Shown piece after piece: positions 9,701-17,729 of a DNA stretch of 64,000 nt. Made by a program: the position numbers and the translations under genes. Each line of letters opens with the position of its first letter. The stretch's first letter is position 1. The stretch is from CBDCYS01 sp965226245 (lineage in GTDB: Bacteria; Acidobacteriota; Terriglobia; Bryobacterales; UBA6623): the NCBI GenBank assembly GCA_965226245.1, contig CBDDCL010000015.1:6448001-6512000 (forward strand), read 5' to 3'. The notes below the pieces were generated by a model, which worked only from the letters and a program-made list of their open reading frames with translations, made no database searches and was not told the origin of the DNA.

Positions 9701-10021
9701 GCGGGCCGAGGCGGTCGTCTCCATTCGCACGCCCGGCCGGCTGTGCTGCTTGAAACCAGCGGCCTGGGCCGTTAGCTCATACGTACCCGGCTTGATAAAA
9801 GGAATCGTGTAGGCGCCGGCCTCGTTCGTCGACGCCGTGTAGGTTTCTCCCGTCTCCGGGTTCTTTAATGTGATCTTGACACCGGGGACAACTGCGTCCG
9901 TCGAGTCAATGACCGTGCCCGTCAGCGTGGCCGCTGTCTGGGCATTGAGTGCGCTCGCCCCAAGCAACAGCACGAGCGTGAGTAAAACGATTAGATGAGG
10001 CTGGAAACGTTTGAGTAGCAT
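6737..10021 (-). CDS. Oar-like TonB-dependent receptor with carboxypeptidase-regulatory domain
   Basis: A 1094-residue outer-membrane protein. In order: a signal peptide (1-28, ending ALNAQ), a carboxypeptidase-regulatory-like beta-sandwich (about 30-112, 'TGTVIDSTDAVVPGVKITLKNPETGETY'-like, shown here in part), a plug domain (about 120-240) and a long beta-barrel ending in phenylalanine (LGLRYAF), as required for outer-membrane assembly. This architecture is greatly expanded in Acidobacteriota and is thought to take up large substrates such as oligosaccharides or peptides. The substrate cannot be assigned. The start lies 13 bp after the stop of a small upstream gene and no strong ribosome-binding site is seen, suggesting coupling. 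Confidence 0.95.
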   Translation of the reverse strand: MLLKRFQPHLIVLLTLVLLLGASALNAQTAATLTGTVIDSTDAVVPGVKITLKNPETGETYTASTNEAGAYTIPFIKPGTYELTAQAAGFKQHSRPGVRMETTASARADISLELGELTEVVTVEASLPLLKTSNSSVGAVIRNKTIANMPLINRRAAQLVRLNGFVVQNGNGSQFMMAGGRGNNAMWTLDGGSTQNILLGVASLNFDPPIEALEEFSVEISNYKAEMGRSGGGFVQMTTKSGTNEFHGALYEFIRNDAMDSRQFFAADKQKLRRNQFGGALGGPIVKDRTFFFVSQEFQRQKTSNPRFESLPSPAELQGDFSGRKATIKDPVTGDPVPNKIIPQSQIDPVGLAVAGFFPAPNVSGRGSRNRNYLGLASEDRPTDTLSVRMDHAFTDKHRVYGRYVHDLGTSEEGAGIWPTPVHNNHRFVESEYFNWSVTGISTISSKLIAEYRFTWNKRKFHPTIAAKGLGLADQIGIKGVDPEFFPGFRFTGGIQGIGRTGGQERRQFPIRDNHFVTNWTYIAGNHTLKWGGEMRASQNDDQNLPRAGGAFNFNSNGTGDSIAALLYGWTNRGRRQQTFLIRSRANSMGLYVQDDWKVSPKLTLNLGLRHDLDTPRWEKINNRQNSFDAEAVNPVCGCPGVITWSGRDARGGSKYAHNFVNTNFGPRLGFAYRASDNWIIRGGASIIYSGQYDQATPFVTNAGFSVQGDFRASTPAGAALLLKDGLPAIREPTEADLVPGFGAAPIGGKTIFSPQFFQPEGRPNPYLITYNFNIQRMLPWDALFEVGYLSTFGKKLTIPGNMTVNQVHPTQIHLVDDAGVTPQSLRPFPQFSNVVMMSPTVGSSAYHGVNFRLEKRYSSGLLFSMNYTFARALDDVESRDELGGETGNVPFSNQYDRRIAWGLAGNHIKHRYITSVVWDIPWGKGRARSFSNAALNQIAGGWTVGTIIEARTGPPFGAIFGNAGRVYPTAARIRAQIDGEYGKNDAWRDNVRGETFFDTSNFSRPDRFTFGNVGRNFQTGPGALRADLSVLKEIYMPLEGHSLQFRAELINFPNRANFSLPNNDSNSPAFGTINSLTAGASGRIIQLGLRYAF

Positions 10022-10033
10022 TCGATAACGCCG

Positions 10034-10276
10034 CTATTGCAGACCATACTTCTCCTGAATCAGCCGCTGAAACCGCGGCCGGTAAATCAAATCGTAAGCC
10101 AGCTCTTTGCCGGGAAACATGTTGAGGGCCGCCCGGCGCGCCGAAGCGATCATCTGACTCGCCTCCTCCACCGGCATGGCGTCGTCCTGTCCGATGCAAT
10201 TCATGACCATCGACATCATAAACTGCAGCCGCCGAACTTTCTTGCGTTCGGCCTCGATTTCGGCTGCGGTTGCCAC
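10034..10276 (-). CDS. Small conserved-looking hypothetical protein upstream of the TonB receptor
   Basis: The most protein-like part starts at a GTG (10276) and gives about 80 residues: 'ATAAEIEAERKKVRRLQFMM' and onward, ending EKYGLQ. It is helical and charged with no signal peptide. The frame stays open upstream to 10417, but that part looks non-coding (Arg/Gly-rich, low complexity). No family is recognised. It precedes the receptor gene in the same direction with 12 bp between them, so it is likely co-transcribed. Confidence 0.6.
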   Translation of the reverse strand: MATAAEIEAERKKVRRLQFMMSMVMNCIGQDDAMPVEEASQMIASARRAALNMFPGKELAYDLIYRPRFQRLIQEKYGLQ

Positions 10277-10454
10277 TCTCAAGTTTCCGCTTCGATTATA
10301 CTGAGCCCCACGATCGAAATCGTAATGGCGGCCGCCTCTCGTCGAGCGGGGTTGAAAGCGGTCCCGCACTTCGGTCGCAGGATTCCACCCCCCAGCCTGG
10401 CTAATCCGCTGATTCAAGACATGAGCTATATTCTGTTTGGCGGGAAAAGTTTCC

Positions 10455-10996
10455 TATAACCTGAATTATGCACAGATTCGCTTTGCGAGTGCGGCTGCGT
10501 TCGTAGCGGCTTGACGGCCGTCGTAAGGTGGGAGCTCGGCAACTGGTCTTTTGGCTTCTCCGTCCCCGGTTTCCCCTCCCGCCCAGAATCCGCGTCGGCA
10601 AAACCCCGCTCCGAAGTGGCGTGTTTCCAGTACGTTGCGGCCAGTGCATAAAATTTTATGCATAGCGCATAGCCAGGCTCTCAGATCAACGCCCTCTCGA
10701 CTACCGGCGGCAAGCCGCCGTAGGGAGTCGGCTTCCTGCCGCGGAAGTTGTCAAGGCGTGGATGCCCCGATTTTATTGGGCTGCGAGACCGTCACGGCTG
10801 GGCCTTGTTTGACGGCCCTTTGGGAGCTATGCTGTTTTCGCTTGGTAACCATTTGGGTGACCTCCTTTGGGTTGGCTGGTGAAGCTGGAATCTTTGCCAG
10901 CCTACCTTTTTACCCCATGTTTTCGGGCGTTCCCCAATGGTCCCTTGCGGCTCAGCCCTCCTCAGGTGCACCCCGCAATGCATAATTCAGGTATAA
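10455..10996. mobile_element. 532-bp deletion derivative of an IS1380-like element
   Basis: The element spans 10460-10991 and is flanked by TATAA direct repeats (10455-10459 and 10992-10996). The ends are perfect 13-bp inverted repeats, CCTGAATTATGCA and its complement. On the minus strand a strong AAGGAGG box precedes an ATG at 10852. That frame stops after 33 codons (10751), which looks like the surviving start of a transposase gene whose body has been deleted. A CC-start terminal repeat with a 4-5-bp target duplication agrees with the IS1380 family (ISEcp1 makes 5-bp duplications). The family assignment is inference. Confidence 0.7.
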
Positions 10997-11238
10997 CTAC
11001 AAGCGGAACACAAACTGCGGGGAGGATCAGAAAACAGGTCCGAGGAAATGAACAGGGAAGGATTGAAAGCCGAGAAGCCAGAGGAAACTTCGACACTGCT
11101 CGATTATCAGGACCGCACAGCAAACGAGAGCCAAAAGGCGATGGGCGCTCGAAGGGTGCGGTTACGGCGTGTCGCAGTCGGGCGAAAGAGCGCTGCTCGG
11201 CGGGATGTGCGCGCACCCGCCGCGATCAAGAGGAACTC

Positions 11239-11502
11239 ATGAGCGATGAATTTTCCGACGACAAGTTTGTGACAATCTTTTCCTCCCGGAAGTACTCGGC
11301 GGAGATCGAGGCGGAGACGATCAACGGCCTGCTGGAGTCCGCCGGTCTGCGCTCGATGATCGTGCGAGATAACGTGCGCGAGCTTCCCGTGGGCAAGGTT
11401 TCTGTTCGAGTGTTCGCTTCAGAGGAAGAAGAAGCCCGCCAGATTATCGAGCAGGCACGGGCCGCCGGAAGCTCGGAAGACGATGAGGGCGGCTCTGAAT
11501 GA
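11239..11502 (+). CDS. DUF2007-like putative signal-transducing protein
   Basis: An 87-residue acidic cytoplasmic protein beginning MSDEFSDDKFVTIFSSRKYS. The ATG at 11239 has an AGAGGAA box 5 nt upstream. The pattern 'VTIF...AEIEAETINGLLESAGL...VRVFASEEEEARQIIEQA' matches the small alpha/beta fold of DUF2007, often called a putative prokaryotic signal-transducing protein. No biochemical function is established. The frame stays open far upstream, but the upstream part is within or near the IS1380 derivative. The stop overlaps a following ATG by 4 bp. Confidence 0.8.
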   Translation: MSDEFSDDKFVTIFSSRKYSAEIEAETINGLLESAGLRSMIVRDNVRELPVGKVSVRVFASEEEEARQIIEQARAAGSSEDDEGGSE

Positions 11503-11639
11503 AACGAGGGAAGCCACTTGTACTCGGTCTGGCCGCGTTGTGCGGACTGGCGCTCGCCATCACCCTAGCCAGCGGGCGTCCCCCAGGGCCCTCCGCGGCT
11601 GACCCCATTTTCACCCGAGCACACTTTCGCCGCGGGCCG
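11499..11639 (+). pseudogene. Remnant of a gene for an exported protein (signal peptide only)
   Basis: The ATG at 11499 overlaps the stop of the DUF2007-like gene by 4 bp, which is a classic coupled start. The first about 25 residues (MKRGKPLVLGLAALCGLALA...) form a good signal peptide with an SGR/P-rich end. Within about 45 codons the frame runs antisense through the conserved molybdoenzyme gene, where it loses protein character. I read this as the 5' end of an exported-protein gene whose remainder was replaced. It could also be a chance start. Confidence 0.35.
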
Positions 11640-12806
11640 CTAGGCGATCATCACGGTCCGAGGCAGCTGCGCGTTGTGCTCCAGGAAGGTCCGCTTGACC
11701 TTCAGCTCCTCCGCCGTCGGCTGCACTACCCCGTTGACGTCGGTTGCGCGCGAGGCGACCGTGTGCTCACCCGGCGTCGCGCCGTTCCAGGTGTAGTTGA
11801 AGAACTTCCAGCCGTACTTCTCGCGTGTCGTTGCCGCATCGAGCTTGGCCGGCTGCCAGGGCCCCTCATCGACCTTCACCTCGACCGAGCGGATCGGCGT
11901 GCCGTCGTGCAAGACAACCCCGAAGACGTTGTGGCCCTTCGCGGTGCGGGTGACACGCGCGATGAACGACTTCAGCCGCATACGCGTAATCGCCGTCTCC
12001 TTCCACTTCATCTCGCCGTTGACCATCTCGCCCTTCAGAGTGCGATACCAGCGCGCCTGGTACTTGCCGAGATAGGGGTCTTGCTGGACGTGGATCTCGG
12101 TGAGGAACTTGACGTGGGGGGCGCCGTACCAGCCCGGGACGAGCAGGCGAAGCGGCCGGCCCTGATGAAGGGTGAGCGGCTCGCCGTTCAGGTCGTAGGC
12201 GAGCAGCGGCTCGTCCGACAGCGCCTTGTCGCGCGGCAGGCTGCGGCCGTACTGCTGGTCGACTTTGTAGGTCCCCCCCCGGAACTTCACTTCCTCCTCG
12301 CCATGGTCGGCGCCGAAGAAGACGAACTCCCGCGCTTGGGCTTTTACTCCGGCCTGATCGAGCACCGCCCGCAGCGGGACGCCCCTCCAGCGGCCGTTGC
12401 TCGACAGCCCGTTCAGCGGCCCGCGGTTGCCCGAGCACTCGAACCCGAAGATGAGCTCGCGGCTTGGCATCGCGCGGAGGTCGGCGAGCGAGAGCGCCAG
12501 CGGCTCCTCCACCAGGCCGGAGACCCGCAATCGGTACGTGGCGCTGTCGATCGTGGGGTGGCCGTGATGCTGCGTCGTGAAGAACTGGCCGGCCGGCGTG
12601 AAGAAGCCGTCGATGTGACGCACGTCGATGATGCGGCGATCGGGGCCTCGAATCAGATTGATCGTGTCCGGCAGGTCGGTGAACTCCATGAGCGTTTCGC
12701 CCTGCGCCAGGGCCGGAACCGCCCACTCCGGTATGCCAAGGACTCCCAGCCCCGCCATCGCGAGGCCGCCTTTGAGGATGTCACGACGCTTGGCCTGTCT
12801 TGTCAT
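11640..12806 (-). CDS. Sulfite-oxidase-like molybdopterin-dependent oxidoreductase, Tat-exported
   Basis: About 388 residues from the ATG at 12806 (AAGGGA box upstream). The N-terminus MTRQAKRRDILKGGLAMAG is a twin-arginine signal. The molybdopterin domain follows, with the likely molybdenum-ligand cysteine in FGFECSGNRGPLNG, and the C-terminal dimerisation beta-domain ('VEVKVDEGPWQPA', 'YTWNGATPGEHTVASRATD'). Family members oxidise sulfite or reduce S- or N-oxides in the periplasm. No cytochrome subunit gene is adjacent. The frame is open further upstream, but the extension lacks protein character. I cannot assign the substrate. Confidence 0.92.
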   Translation of the reverse strand: MTRQAKRRDILKGGLAMAGLGVLGIPEWAVPALAQGETLMEFTDLPDTINLIRGPDRRIIDVRHIDGFFTPAGQFFTTQHHGHPTIDSATYRLRVSGLVEEPLALSLADLRAMPSRELIFGFECSGNRGPLNGLSSNGRWRGVPLRAVLDQAGVKAQAREFVFFGADHGEEEVKFRGGTYKVDQQYGRSLPRDKALSDEPLLAYDLNGEPLTLHQGRPLRLLVPGWYGAPHVKFLTEIHVQQDPYLGKYQARWYRTLKGEMVNGEMKWKETAITRMRLKSFIARVTRTAKGHNVFGVVLHDGTPIRSVEVKVDEGPWQPAKLDAATTREKYGWKFFNYTWNGATPGEHTVASRATDVNGVVQPTAEELKVKRTFLEHNAQLPRTVMIA

Positions 12807-13148
12807 GGTAGGTCCCTTTCCGCAAATGTTCGAGATGGGCACACTCTTCATCTTTCTCTTCCTTGTTCTTGCAGCCATCCCAGTGATATAGAGTTTACAG
12901 CAAAAATCAGGGTGGCGTGCGCGGCGATTTCCTGGGCGGTCTCGAGACTCGGCGTGTTCCAAAGTGTCACCGTTTCCAGCCACTAAATGCCCCCAGAACG
13001 CAATTCTGCACCGCCGAACGCAATTCCGCGGCAACAAACGCGGGCATCCGCGGGAGGCAAGTTCGCTGCCCAAGGCTCGTCGTCGCTTCGCGGCGAAGGA
13101 CCGGTTGGAGAGCCGGTCCCTACTCGTGCGTGGTCATGCTTCTTGCTT
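12807..13148. other. Intergenic region
   Basis: There is no supported gene. A short inverted repeat, GGACCGG...CCGGTCC, is present near 13100-13122. It lies downstream of the GlcD-like gene, read leftward, and could act as a weak terminator, but no T-run follows. Confidence 0.35.
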
Positions 13149-14582
13149 CTACCAGACGACCCTCTTGTGCCCGGCCGGGACCGGCCGGATCTCGAGACAG
13201 CCTTTGCCGGTCGGCAGCAGCTTGCCGGGGTTGAGGCGGCGGTCCGGGTTGAAGACCTTGATCAGGCGCTCCATCATGTCGAGGCTTTCTTCGCTGAAGA
13301 TCGCGGGCATCATGTCGTTCTTCTCCATGCCGATGCCGTGCTCGCCGGTGATGGTTCCGCCGGCGTCGATGCAATATTGCAGGATCTCCGCGCCTGCCTG
13401 CTTGGTGCGCTGGAGTTGCTCGGGGTCCCGTTCGTCGAACAGGATGATGGGGTGCAGGTTGCCGTCCCCGGCATGAAAGATGTTGCTGATTTGGAGATCG
13501 TACTTTTCCGAGACCTTGTAGATAAAACGCAGGGTGTCGGCGATGCGGGTACGGGGGACGACGCCGTCCTGGACATAGTAGGTCGGGCTGACGCGTCCCA
13601 CGGCGCCGAAAGCGTTCTTGCGGCCCTTCCAGAGCAAGTCGCGTTCTTCTTCGGAGCGGGCGATGCGAACCTCACGCGCTTTGCTCTCGAGGCAGACCTG
13701 CTGGATTTGCACCACCTGCTCTTCGACGGTTTCCCTCGGTCCCTCGATTTCAATCAGCAATACGGCGTTGGCATCCATCGGATAGCCGGCGTGGGTGGCC
13801 TCCTCGACCATTCGCAGCATGACGCCGTCGAGCATCTCGATCGCCGCGGGAACAATCGCCTGGGCGGTGATGGCGCCGACTGTCGTGGCGGCGTCTTCTG
13901 GCTCGTCGTAGATCGCCAGCAGGGTCTTGACGGTTTCCGGAGAACGCATCAGGCGCACGATGACCTTAGTCACCAGGACCATCACGCCCTCCGAGCCCGT
14001 CAGAAGTCCGGTTAAGTCATAGCCAGGCAGGTCGGCTTCCCGGCCACCGGCGTTGATGAGGGCGCCGTCGGGCAAGACCGCTTCCATGCCGAGAACGTGG
14101 TTCGTCGTCACGCCGTAGGCGAGAGTGTGGGGACCGCCGGAGTTCTCAGCCACATTTCCGCCGATCGTGCAAGCCTTTTGGCTCGAGGGGTCGGGAGCAT
14201 AGTAATAACCCTGGCCCTTGACCGCCGTGGTGATGTCGAGATTGACCACGCCGGGCTGCACGACAGCGTATTCGTTTTCGATGTCGATCTCGAGAATCTT
14301 GTTCATCCGCGCGAAGGCGATCATCAGCCCGCCTTCGGTCGGGATTGCCCCGCCGCTCAGGCCGGTACCCGCGCCACGGCCTATCAGAGGGAGTTTATGG
14401 TCCGCCGCGACCCTGACGATGCGGACAACGTCCTGGGTACTCTTGGGAAAGACGACACATTCGGGGAGGCCCTTCTCGATGCTGCCGTCATACTCATAAA
14501 GCATCAAGTCCTGAGGGCGATGAAGGAGGCCGCGATCACCAACGATCTCGCCGAGCGAAGCCAGCGCTTGGGAAGGAATCAC
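13149..14582 (-). CDS. FAD-linked oxidase, glycolate oxidase subunit GlcD-like
   Basis: A 477-residue enzyme of the p-cresol methylhydroxylase/vanillyl alcohol oxidase fold. The FAD-binding segment is clear ('RGAGTGLSGGAIPTEGG' near 68-84 and 'IGGNVAENSGGPHTLAYG' near 138-155). The C-terminal cap has 'NIFHAGDGNLHP' and 'GTITGEHGIGMEKND', the latter carrying substrate-site residues of the GlcD/D-lactate dehydrogenase group. The likely reaction is oxidation of glycolate or D-lactate. The usual GlcE and GlcF partners are not adjacent. The gene diverges from guaA with 75 bp between the two starts. Confidence 0.92.
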   Translation of the reverse strand: MIPSQALASLGEIVGDRGLLHRPQDLMLYEYDGSIEKGLPECVVFPKSTQDVVRIVRVAADHKLPLIGRGAGTGLSGGAIPTEGGLMIAFARMNKILEIDIENEYAVVQPGVVNLDITTAVKGQGYYYAPDPSSQKACTIGGNVAENSGGPHTLAYGVTTNHVLGMEAVLPDGALINAGGREADLPGYDLTGLLTGSEGVMVLVTKVIVRLMRSPETVKTLLAIYDEPEDAATTVGAITAQAIVPAAIEMLDGVMLRMVEEATHAGYPMDANAVLLIEIEGPRETVEEQVVQIQQVCLESKAREVRIARSEEERDLLWKGRKNAFGAVGRVSPTYYVQDGVVPRTRIADTLRFIYKVSEKYDLQISNIFHAGDGNLHPIILFDERDPEQLQRTKQAGAEILQYCIDAGGTITGEHGIGMEKNDMMPAIFSEESLDMMERLIKVFNPDRRLNPGKLLPTGKGCLEIRPVPAGHKRVVW

Positions 14583-14657
14583 AACTAAATGATATACTAA
14601 AGACCCTAACGTCTACATTTTCAGTTAGATCAGCAACACTCGTCGAAGTTCCTGCCT

Positions 14658-16451
14658 ATGGACAAAGTCGCTGTTCTGGATTCTGGCGGGCAATACTGTC
14701 ACTTGATTGCGAGGAAAGTGCGTGAGCTCGGCGCCTATGCGGAGATCCTGCCCCTCGACGTTGACCCCAGAAAGCTAGGCCCCTATAGGGGCGTCATCAT
14801 TTCGGGCGGGCCGGCGAGTGTCTTTGGTGCTGATAGCCCTCGTCCAGACCCCGACCTGTTCAGAGTCAGGCGGCCGATCCTGGGTATTTGCTACGGGCAC
14901 CAGTTGATGGCGCACTGCATGCACGGCGTCGTCGAGCCGGGAGAAAAACACGAGTTCGGCCAAGCCGATCTCAGAATTCGCCGCGACGGACATCTTTTCA
15001 CAGGGCTCGTTCGCCGCCAGCGCGTCTGGATGAGTCACGGCGACCAGGTCTTGAAACTGCCTCAGGGATTCGAAACGCTGGCCGACACGCGGGAATGCGG
15101 CATCGCGGCCATGGGTGACCTGAAGCGGGATTACTACGGACTTCAGTTCCATCCTGAAGTGATTCACACGGCCCACGGCCCTGAAATTCTCAGCAATTTC
15201 TTGTCGAAGGTTTGCCACTGCCGCATGAACTGGCATCCCGAAGACCGGGTGGCTCAACTGCAGCGCGATATCGAACGGAAAACGCAGGGCCGAAAAATTC
15301 TCTTTTTCCTGAGCGGCGGGGTCGACTCAGCGGTCGCTTACACCCTGACGGTGGGAGCACTGCGCCCAGAGCTGGTCCACGCGGTTTACGTCGACACCGG
15401 GTTCATGCGCACCGGTGAGACTCAGGAGATTCAGTCCACCTTCCGGAGGCTCGGGTTTGGTTCGGTCGAGGTCATCTCGGCTCGCGGGCGGTTTTTGAGC
15501 GCGCTGCGGGGCGTGGCGGACCCGGAGGAAAAGCGCCAGATCATCGGGCGAATCTTCGTCGAGCTGCAGGACGAGGTTCTGGAGCGGGAAGAATTCGCCG
15601 GTCATGATTGGATGCTCGGGCAGGGCACGATCTATCCCGACACCATCGAGTCGGGCGGTACGGCTAACGCGGCTGTCATCAAGACTCATCACAACCGGGT
15701 TGAACGGATCCAGGAACTGATCAAAGAAGGACGAGTTCTGGAACCGCTGACGGAGTTTTACAAGGATGAGGTTCGCCTGCTGGGCCGGGTGCTTGGTTTG
15801 CCGAAGGCGCTCATCGAGCGTCATCCTTTCCCGGGTCCGGGGCTGGCGATTCGCTGCATCTGCTCGGCGAAGGGCACGAAACCGCAAGTGGACGCGGAGA
15901 TCAACGAGCTGGCCCGGGCAGCGGGCTACCGGGCTTTCGTGCTGCCCATTCGAAGTGTCGGCGTCCAGGGTGACAGCCGGACCTACGCGAGCCTGACCGT
16001 GCTGCATGGCGGTGAGCTCGATTATCGGCCGCTGTTGACGCTGGCGACCGAAATCACCAATCAATTTCGGCGCACCAACCGCGTGGTTCTCGCGATCCTT
16101 CCCAAACGTTTTCGGCTGGCCGAATGGAAGGTCCGCCAGACCCATCTCACGATGAAGCGTGTCGCGCTGCTGCAGGAAGCCGACCGCATCGTTACCGATT
16201 TTTTGCAGGCGCAAGGGCTCTATCGCAACGTTTGGCAGTGTCCGGTGGTGCTGCTGCCATTTGCACGCAAGGGCGGTGAAACGATCGCCTTGCGGCCGGT
16301 GACGTCAGTGGATGGCATGACCGCCGAGGTAGCCCAGTTGGCGGTCACCCGCATCGCGACGCTGGCTAAACGGCTGCGGGCGCTACCCGAGATTGAAGCC
16401 GTCTTCTTCGACCTCTCTCACAAGCCGCCCTCGACGATTGAATGGGAGTAA
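14658..16451 (+). CDS. guaA: GMP synthase (glutamine-hydrolysing), long form
   Basis: It converts XMP, glutamine and ATP to GMP. The glutaminase domain (1-195) has the nucleophile in GICYGHQL (Cys78) and FHPEV for the catalytic His. The ATP-pyrophosphatase domain follows with the P-loop SGGVDS near 218-223. The C-terminus ends in the canonical 'PPSTIEWE'. At 597 residues it is about 70 longer than the E. coli enzyme. The extra length is in the C-terminal dimerisation region, between 'HPFPGPGLAIR' and the end, with 'PIRSVGVQGDSRTYASL' as in the eukaryotic-type long form. Start ATG at 14658. Confidence 0.96.
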   Translation: MDKVAVLDSGGQYCHLIARKVRELGAYAEILPLDVDPRKLGPYRGVIISGGPASVFGADSPRPDPDLFRVRRPILGICYGHQLMAHCMHGVVEPGEKHEFGQADLRIRRDGHLFTGLVRRQRVWMSHGDQVLKLPQGFETLADTRECGIAAMGDLKRDYYGLQFHPEVIHTAHGPEILSNFLSKVCHCRMNWHPEDRVAQLQRDIERKTQGRKILFFLSGGVDSAVAYTLTVGALRPELVHAVYVDTGFMRTGETQEIQSTFRRLGFGSVEVISARGRFLSALRGVADPEEKRQIIGRIFVELQDEVLEREEFAGHDWMLGQGTIYPDTIESGGTANAAVIKTHHNRVERIQELIKEGRVLEPLTEFYKDEVRLLGRVLGLPKALIERHPFPGPGLAIRCICSAKGTKPQVDAEINELARAAGYRAFVLPIRSVGVQGDSRTYASLTVLHGGELDYRPLLTLATEITNQFRRTNRVVLAILPKRFRLAEWKVRQTHLTMKRVALLQEADRIVTDFLQAQGLYRNVWQCPVVLLPFARKGGETIALRPVTSVDGMTAEVAQLAVTRIATLAKRLRALPEIEAVFFDLSHKPPSTIEWE

Positions 16452-16744
16452 TCGATCTGGGTTTGACTCGAAGCAGCCGTTCGGTCGTATTTCAAGTCCG
16501 AGAGACCCGCTTTGCGAACGCAGCCGAATTGAAAGAACGAACTGGACTTGTGCCGGTATCGGCGCCGCCGTTCGGGAAGCCGATTCTCCCATTCGATCTC
16601 TACGCTGACCCCTCCATCTTGGAGAACGAGCGCATCGTGTTCAACGCGGGGTCACTAACGGATGCGGTGTTCATGAGCGTCGAAGACTACGCCCGCGTCG
16701 CTAATCCCACCGTGTTTCGATTTGCCCTTGCCGTGGACGGTTAG
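16442..16744 (+). pseudogene. YbaK/ProX-type aminoacyl-tRNA deacylase, C-terminal fragment
   Basis: The frame encodes 100 residues. Residues 25-95 match the second half of the YbaK domain: 'ANAAELKERTGLVPVSAPPFG', then 'YADPSILENERIVFNAGSLTD' and a following 'MSVEDY'. Full-length proteins are about 160 residues. The N-terminal half, including the lysine region used for substrate binding, is missing, and the first 10 bases overlap the guaA end. It is therefore probably a 5'-truncated, inactive gene. Its stop codon TAG is the right part of the TTAG target of the MITE that follows. Confidence 0.7.
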
Positions 16745-16925
16745 CCCGCATTTCTCATCGGGTGGCGAGGCAAAGTGCATGAGAGGCCCGTCAGTACGAG
16801 GCGCGCGCCGCTTGGCGCGCGGAGGCGTACTTGAACAGTACGGTGAGCACGGCGAGCAAGCGCAACGAAGTAATGGCGGGCCTGTCGTGTGCTTGGCCCG
16901 TCAGCCGATGAGAAATGCGGGTTAG
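16741..16925. mobile_element. 177-bp MITE family B (CCCGCATTTCTCATCGG ends)
   Basis: The element spans 16745-16921. Its perfect inverted ends are CCCGCATTTCTCATCGG (with one difference further in). It is flanked by TTAG at 16741-16744 and 16922-16925. A second internal palindrome, GGCGCGCGCC/GGCGCGCGGAGGC-like, lies near 16800-16826. There is no coding capacity. The target duplication has the YTAR form seen for MITE family A, but the terminal sequence is different. Only this copy is in the window. Confidence 0.8.
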
Positions 16926-17027
16926 GCCCAAAGGCTCAGGATGCGCCTGCTGTGCGGACAAACTTGCCACAGCCTGTACGCCTCCGCCCCGCTCCGCTGC
17001 TTATGAGGTGTTCTCTTGCGATACGAG

Positions 17028-17729
17028 CTATTTCGCGCAGTTGTGGTCGTCGCAGGGGAGAGCCTGTAAGTAGTGTTCCGCTCTCTCGAAGGCGTTGATT
17101 TCGAGCAGATAGGTCAGGGTTTCACTTCTGTGGGCGCGGAGGCGCAGGGTCAGCAGGTCCTCTGCTGTGTCCAAGTCGAACACGATACCGGGCGGGCGCC
17201 TGACTTCGACGGGCACAGCTTTCTCTTTTGCCTGGGCGATATGGGCCTCGAAACTCCCCGCGCCGAAGCGGCTGGTGATGACGCCGGGCGGCGTGCGCAC
17301 GAGGGCATTCGTACCCGAACCGTCCTGGGAAGGAACAATGATCAGGCCTGGATAACCGAGTTGCTGCCCGGCGCCGGCAATCGAATCCAACTCTCCGGGG
17401 GTTGCCAAAGGCACGTCGATTGGCACGAAGACGACCGTCCGCGCGCCCATTTCCGCGCAGCGCGCGGCGGCCCAATCGGCGGATCGGCTGTGACCATTTT
17501 GATCGGACTCTTCCAGCGCACAAGCCCCGGCGCGCCGGGCGTGGTCAAGAACCGATTGGTCGTTTGAGGCAACGACGACGAGGTCGAGACGCTCAACGGC
17601 CATCATTTTTTCGAGCATTTCCCGATACATCGTCCGTGCCAGCCGGGTGCGCTCCGGTGCTGACAGCACGCCTTGCAACCGCTGCAGCGCGCTGCATGGC
17701 GATTTGACCGGCAGCAGTCCGCAAATCAT
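17028..17729 (-). CDS. cofC: 2-phospho-L-lactate (or PEP) guanylyltransferase
   Basis: A 233-residue nucleotidyltransferase of the CofC/FbiD family. It activates 2-phospholactate or phosphoenolpyruvate with GTP for F420 synthesis. Seen: the N-terminal 'GLLPVKSPCSALQRL' loop, 'VVFVPIDVPLATPGELDSI' for the metal/nucleotide site, 'SQDGSGTNALVR' and 'FGAGSFEAHIAQA'. The 'GTNAL' and 'FG.GSF..H' motifs are characteristic. It overlaps the upstream cofD by 4 bp (ATGA). Whether the substrate is 2-phospholactate or PEP cannot be told from sequence alone. Confidence 0.9.
   Translation of the reverse strand: MICGLLPVKSPCSALQRLQGVLSAPERTRLARTMYREMLEKMMAVERLDLVVVASNDQSVLDHARRAGACALEESDQNGHSRSADWAAARCAEMGARTVVFVPIDVPLATPGELDSIAGAGQQLGYPGLIIVPSQDGSGTNALVRTPPGVITSRFGAGSFEAHIAQAKEKAVPVEVRRPPGIVFDLDTAEDLLTLRLRAHRSETLTYLLEINAFERAEHYLQALPCDDHNCAK

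Noticed and set aside
11640..12986. Rightward open frame continuing from 11499 to 12986
   Set aside because: Past the signal peptide it is the complement of the molybdoenzyme gene. Only the first part up to about 11639 is kept as a possible remnant.
12987..14015. A 342-codon rightward frame
   Set aside because: It is antisense to the GlcD-like gene, whose FAD motifs are unmistakable.
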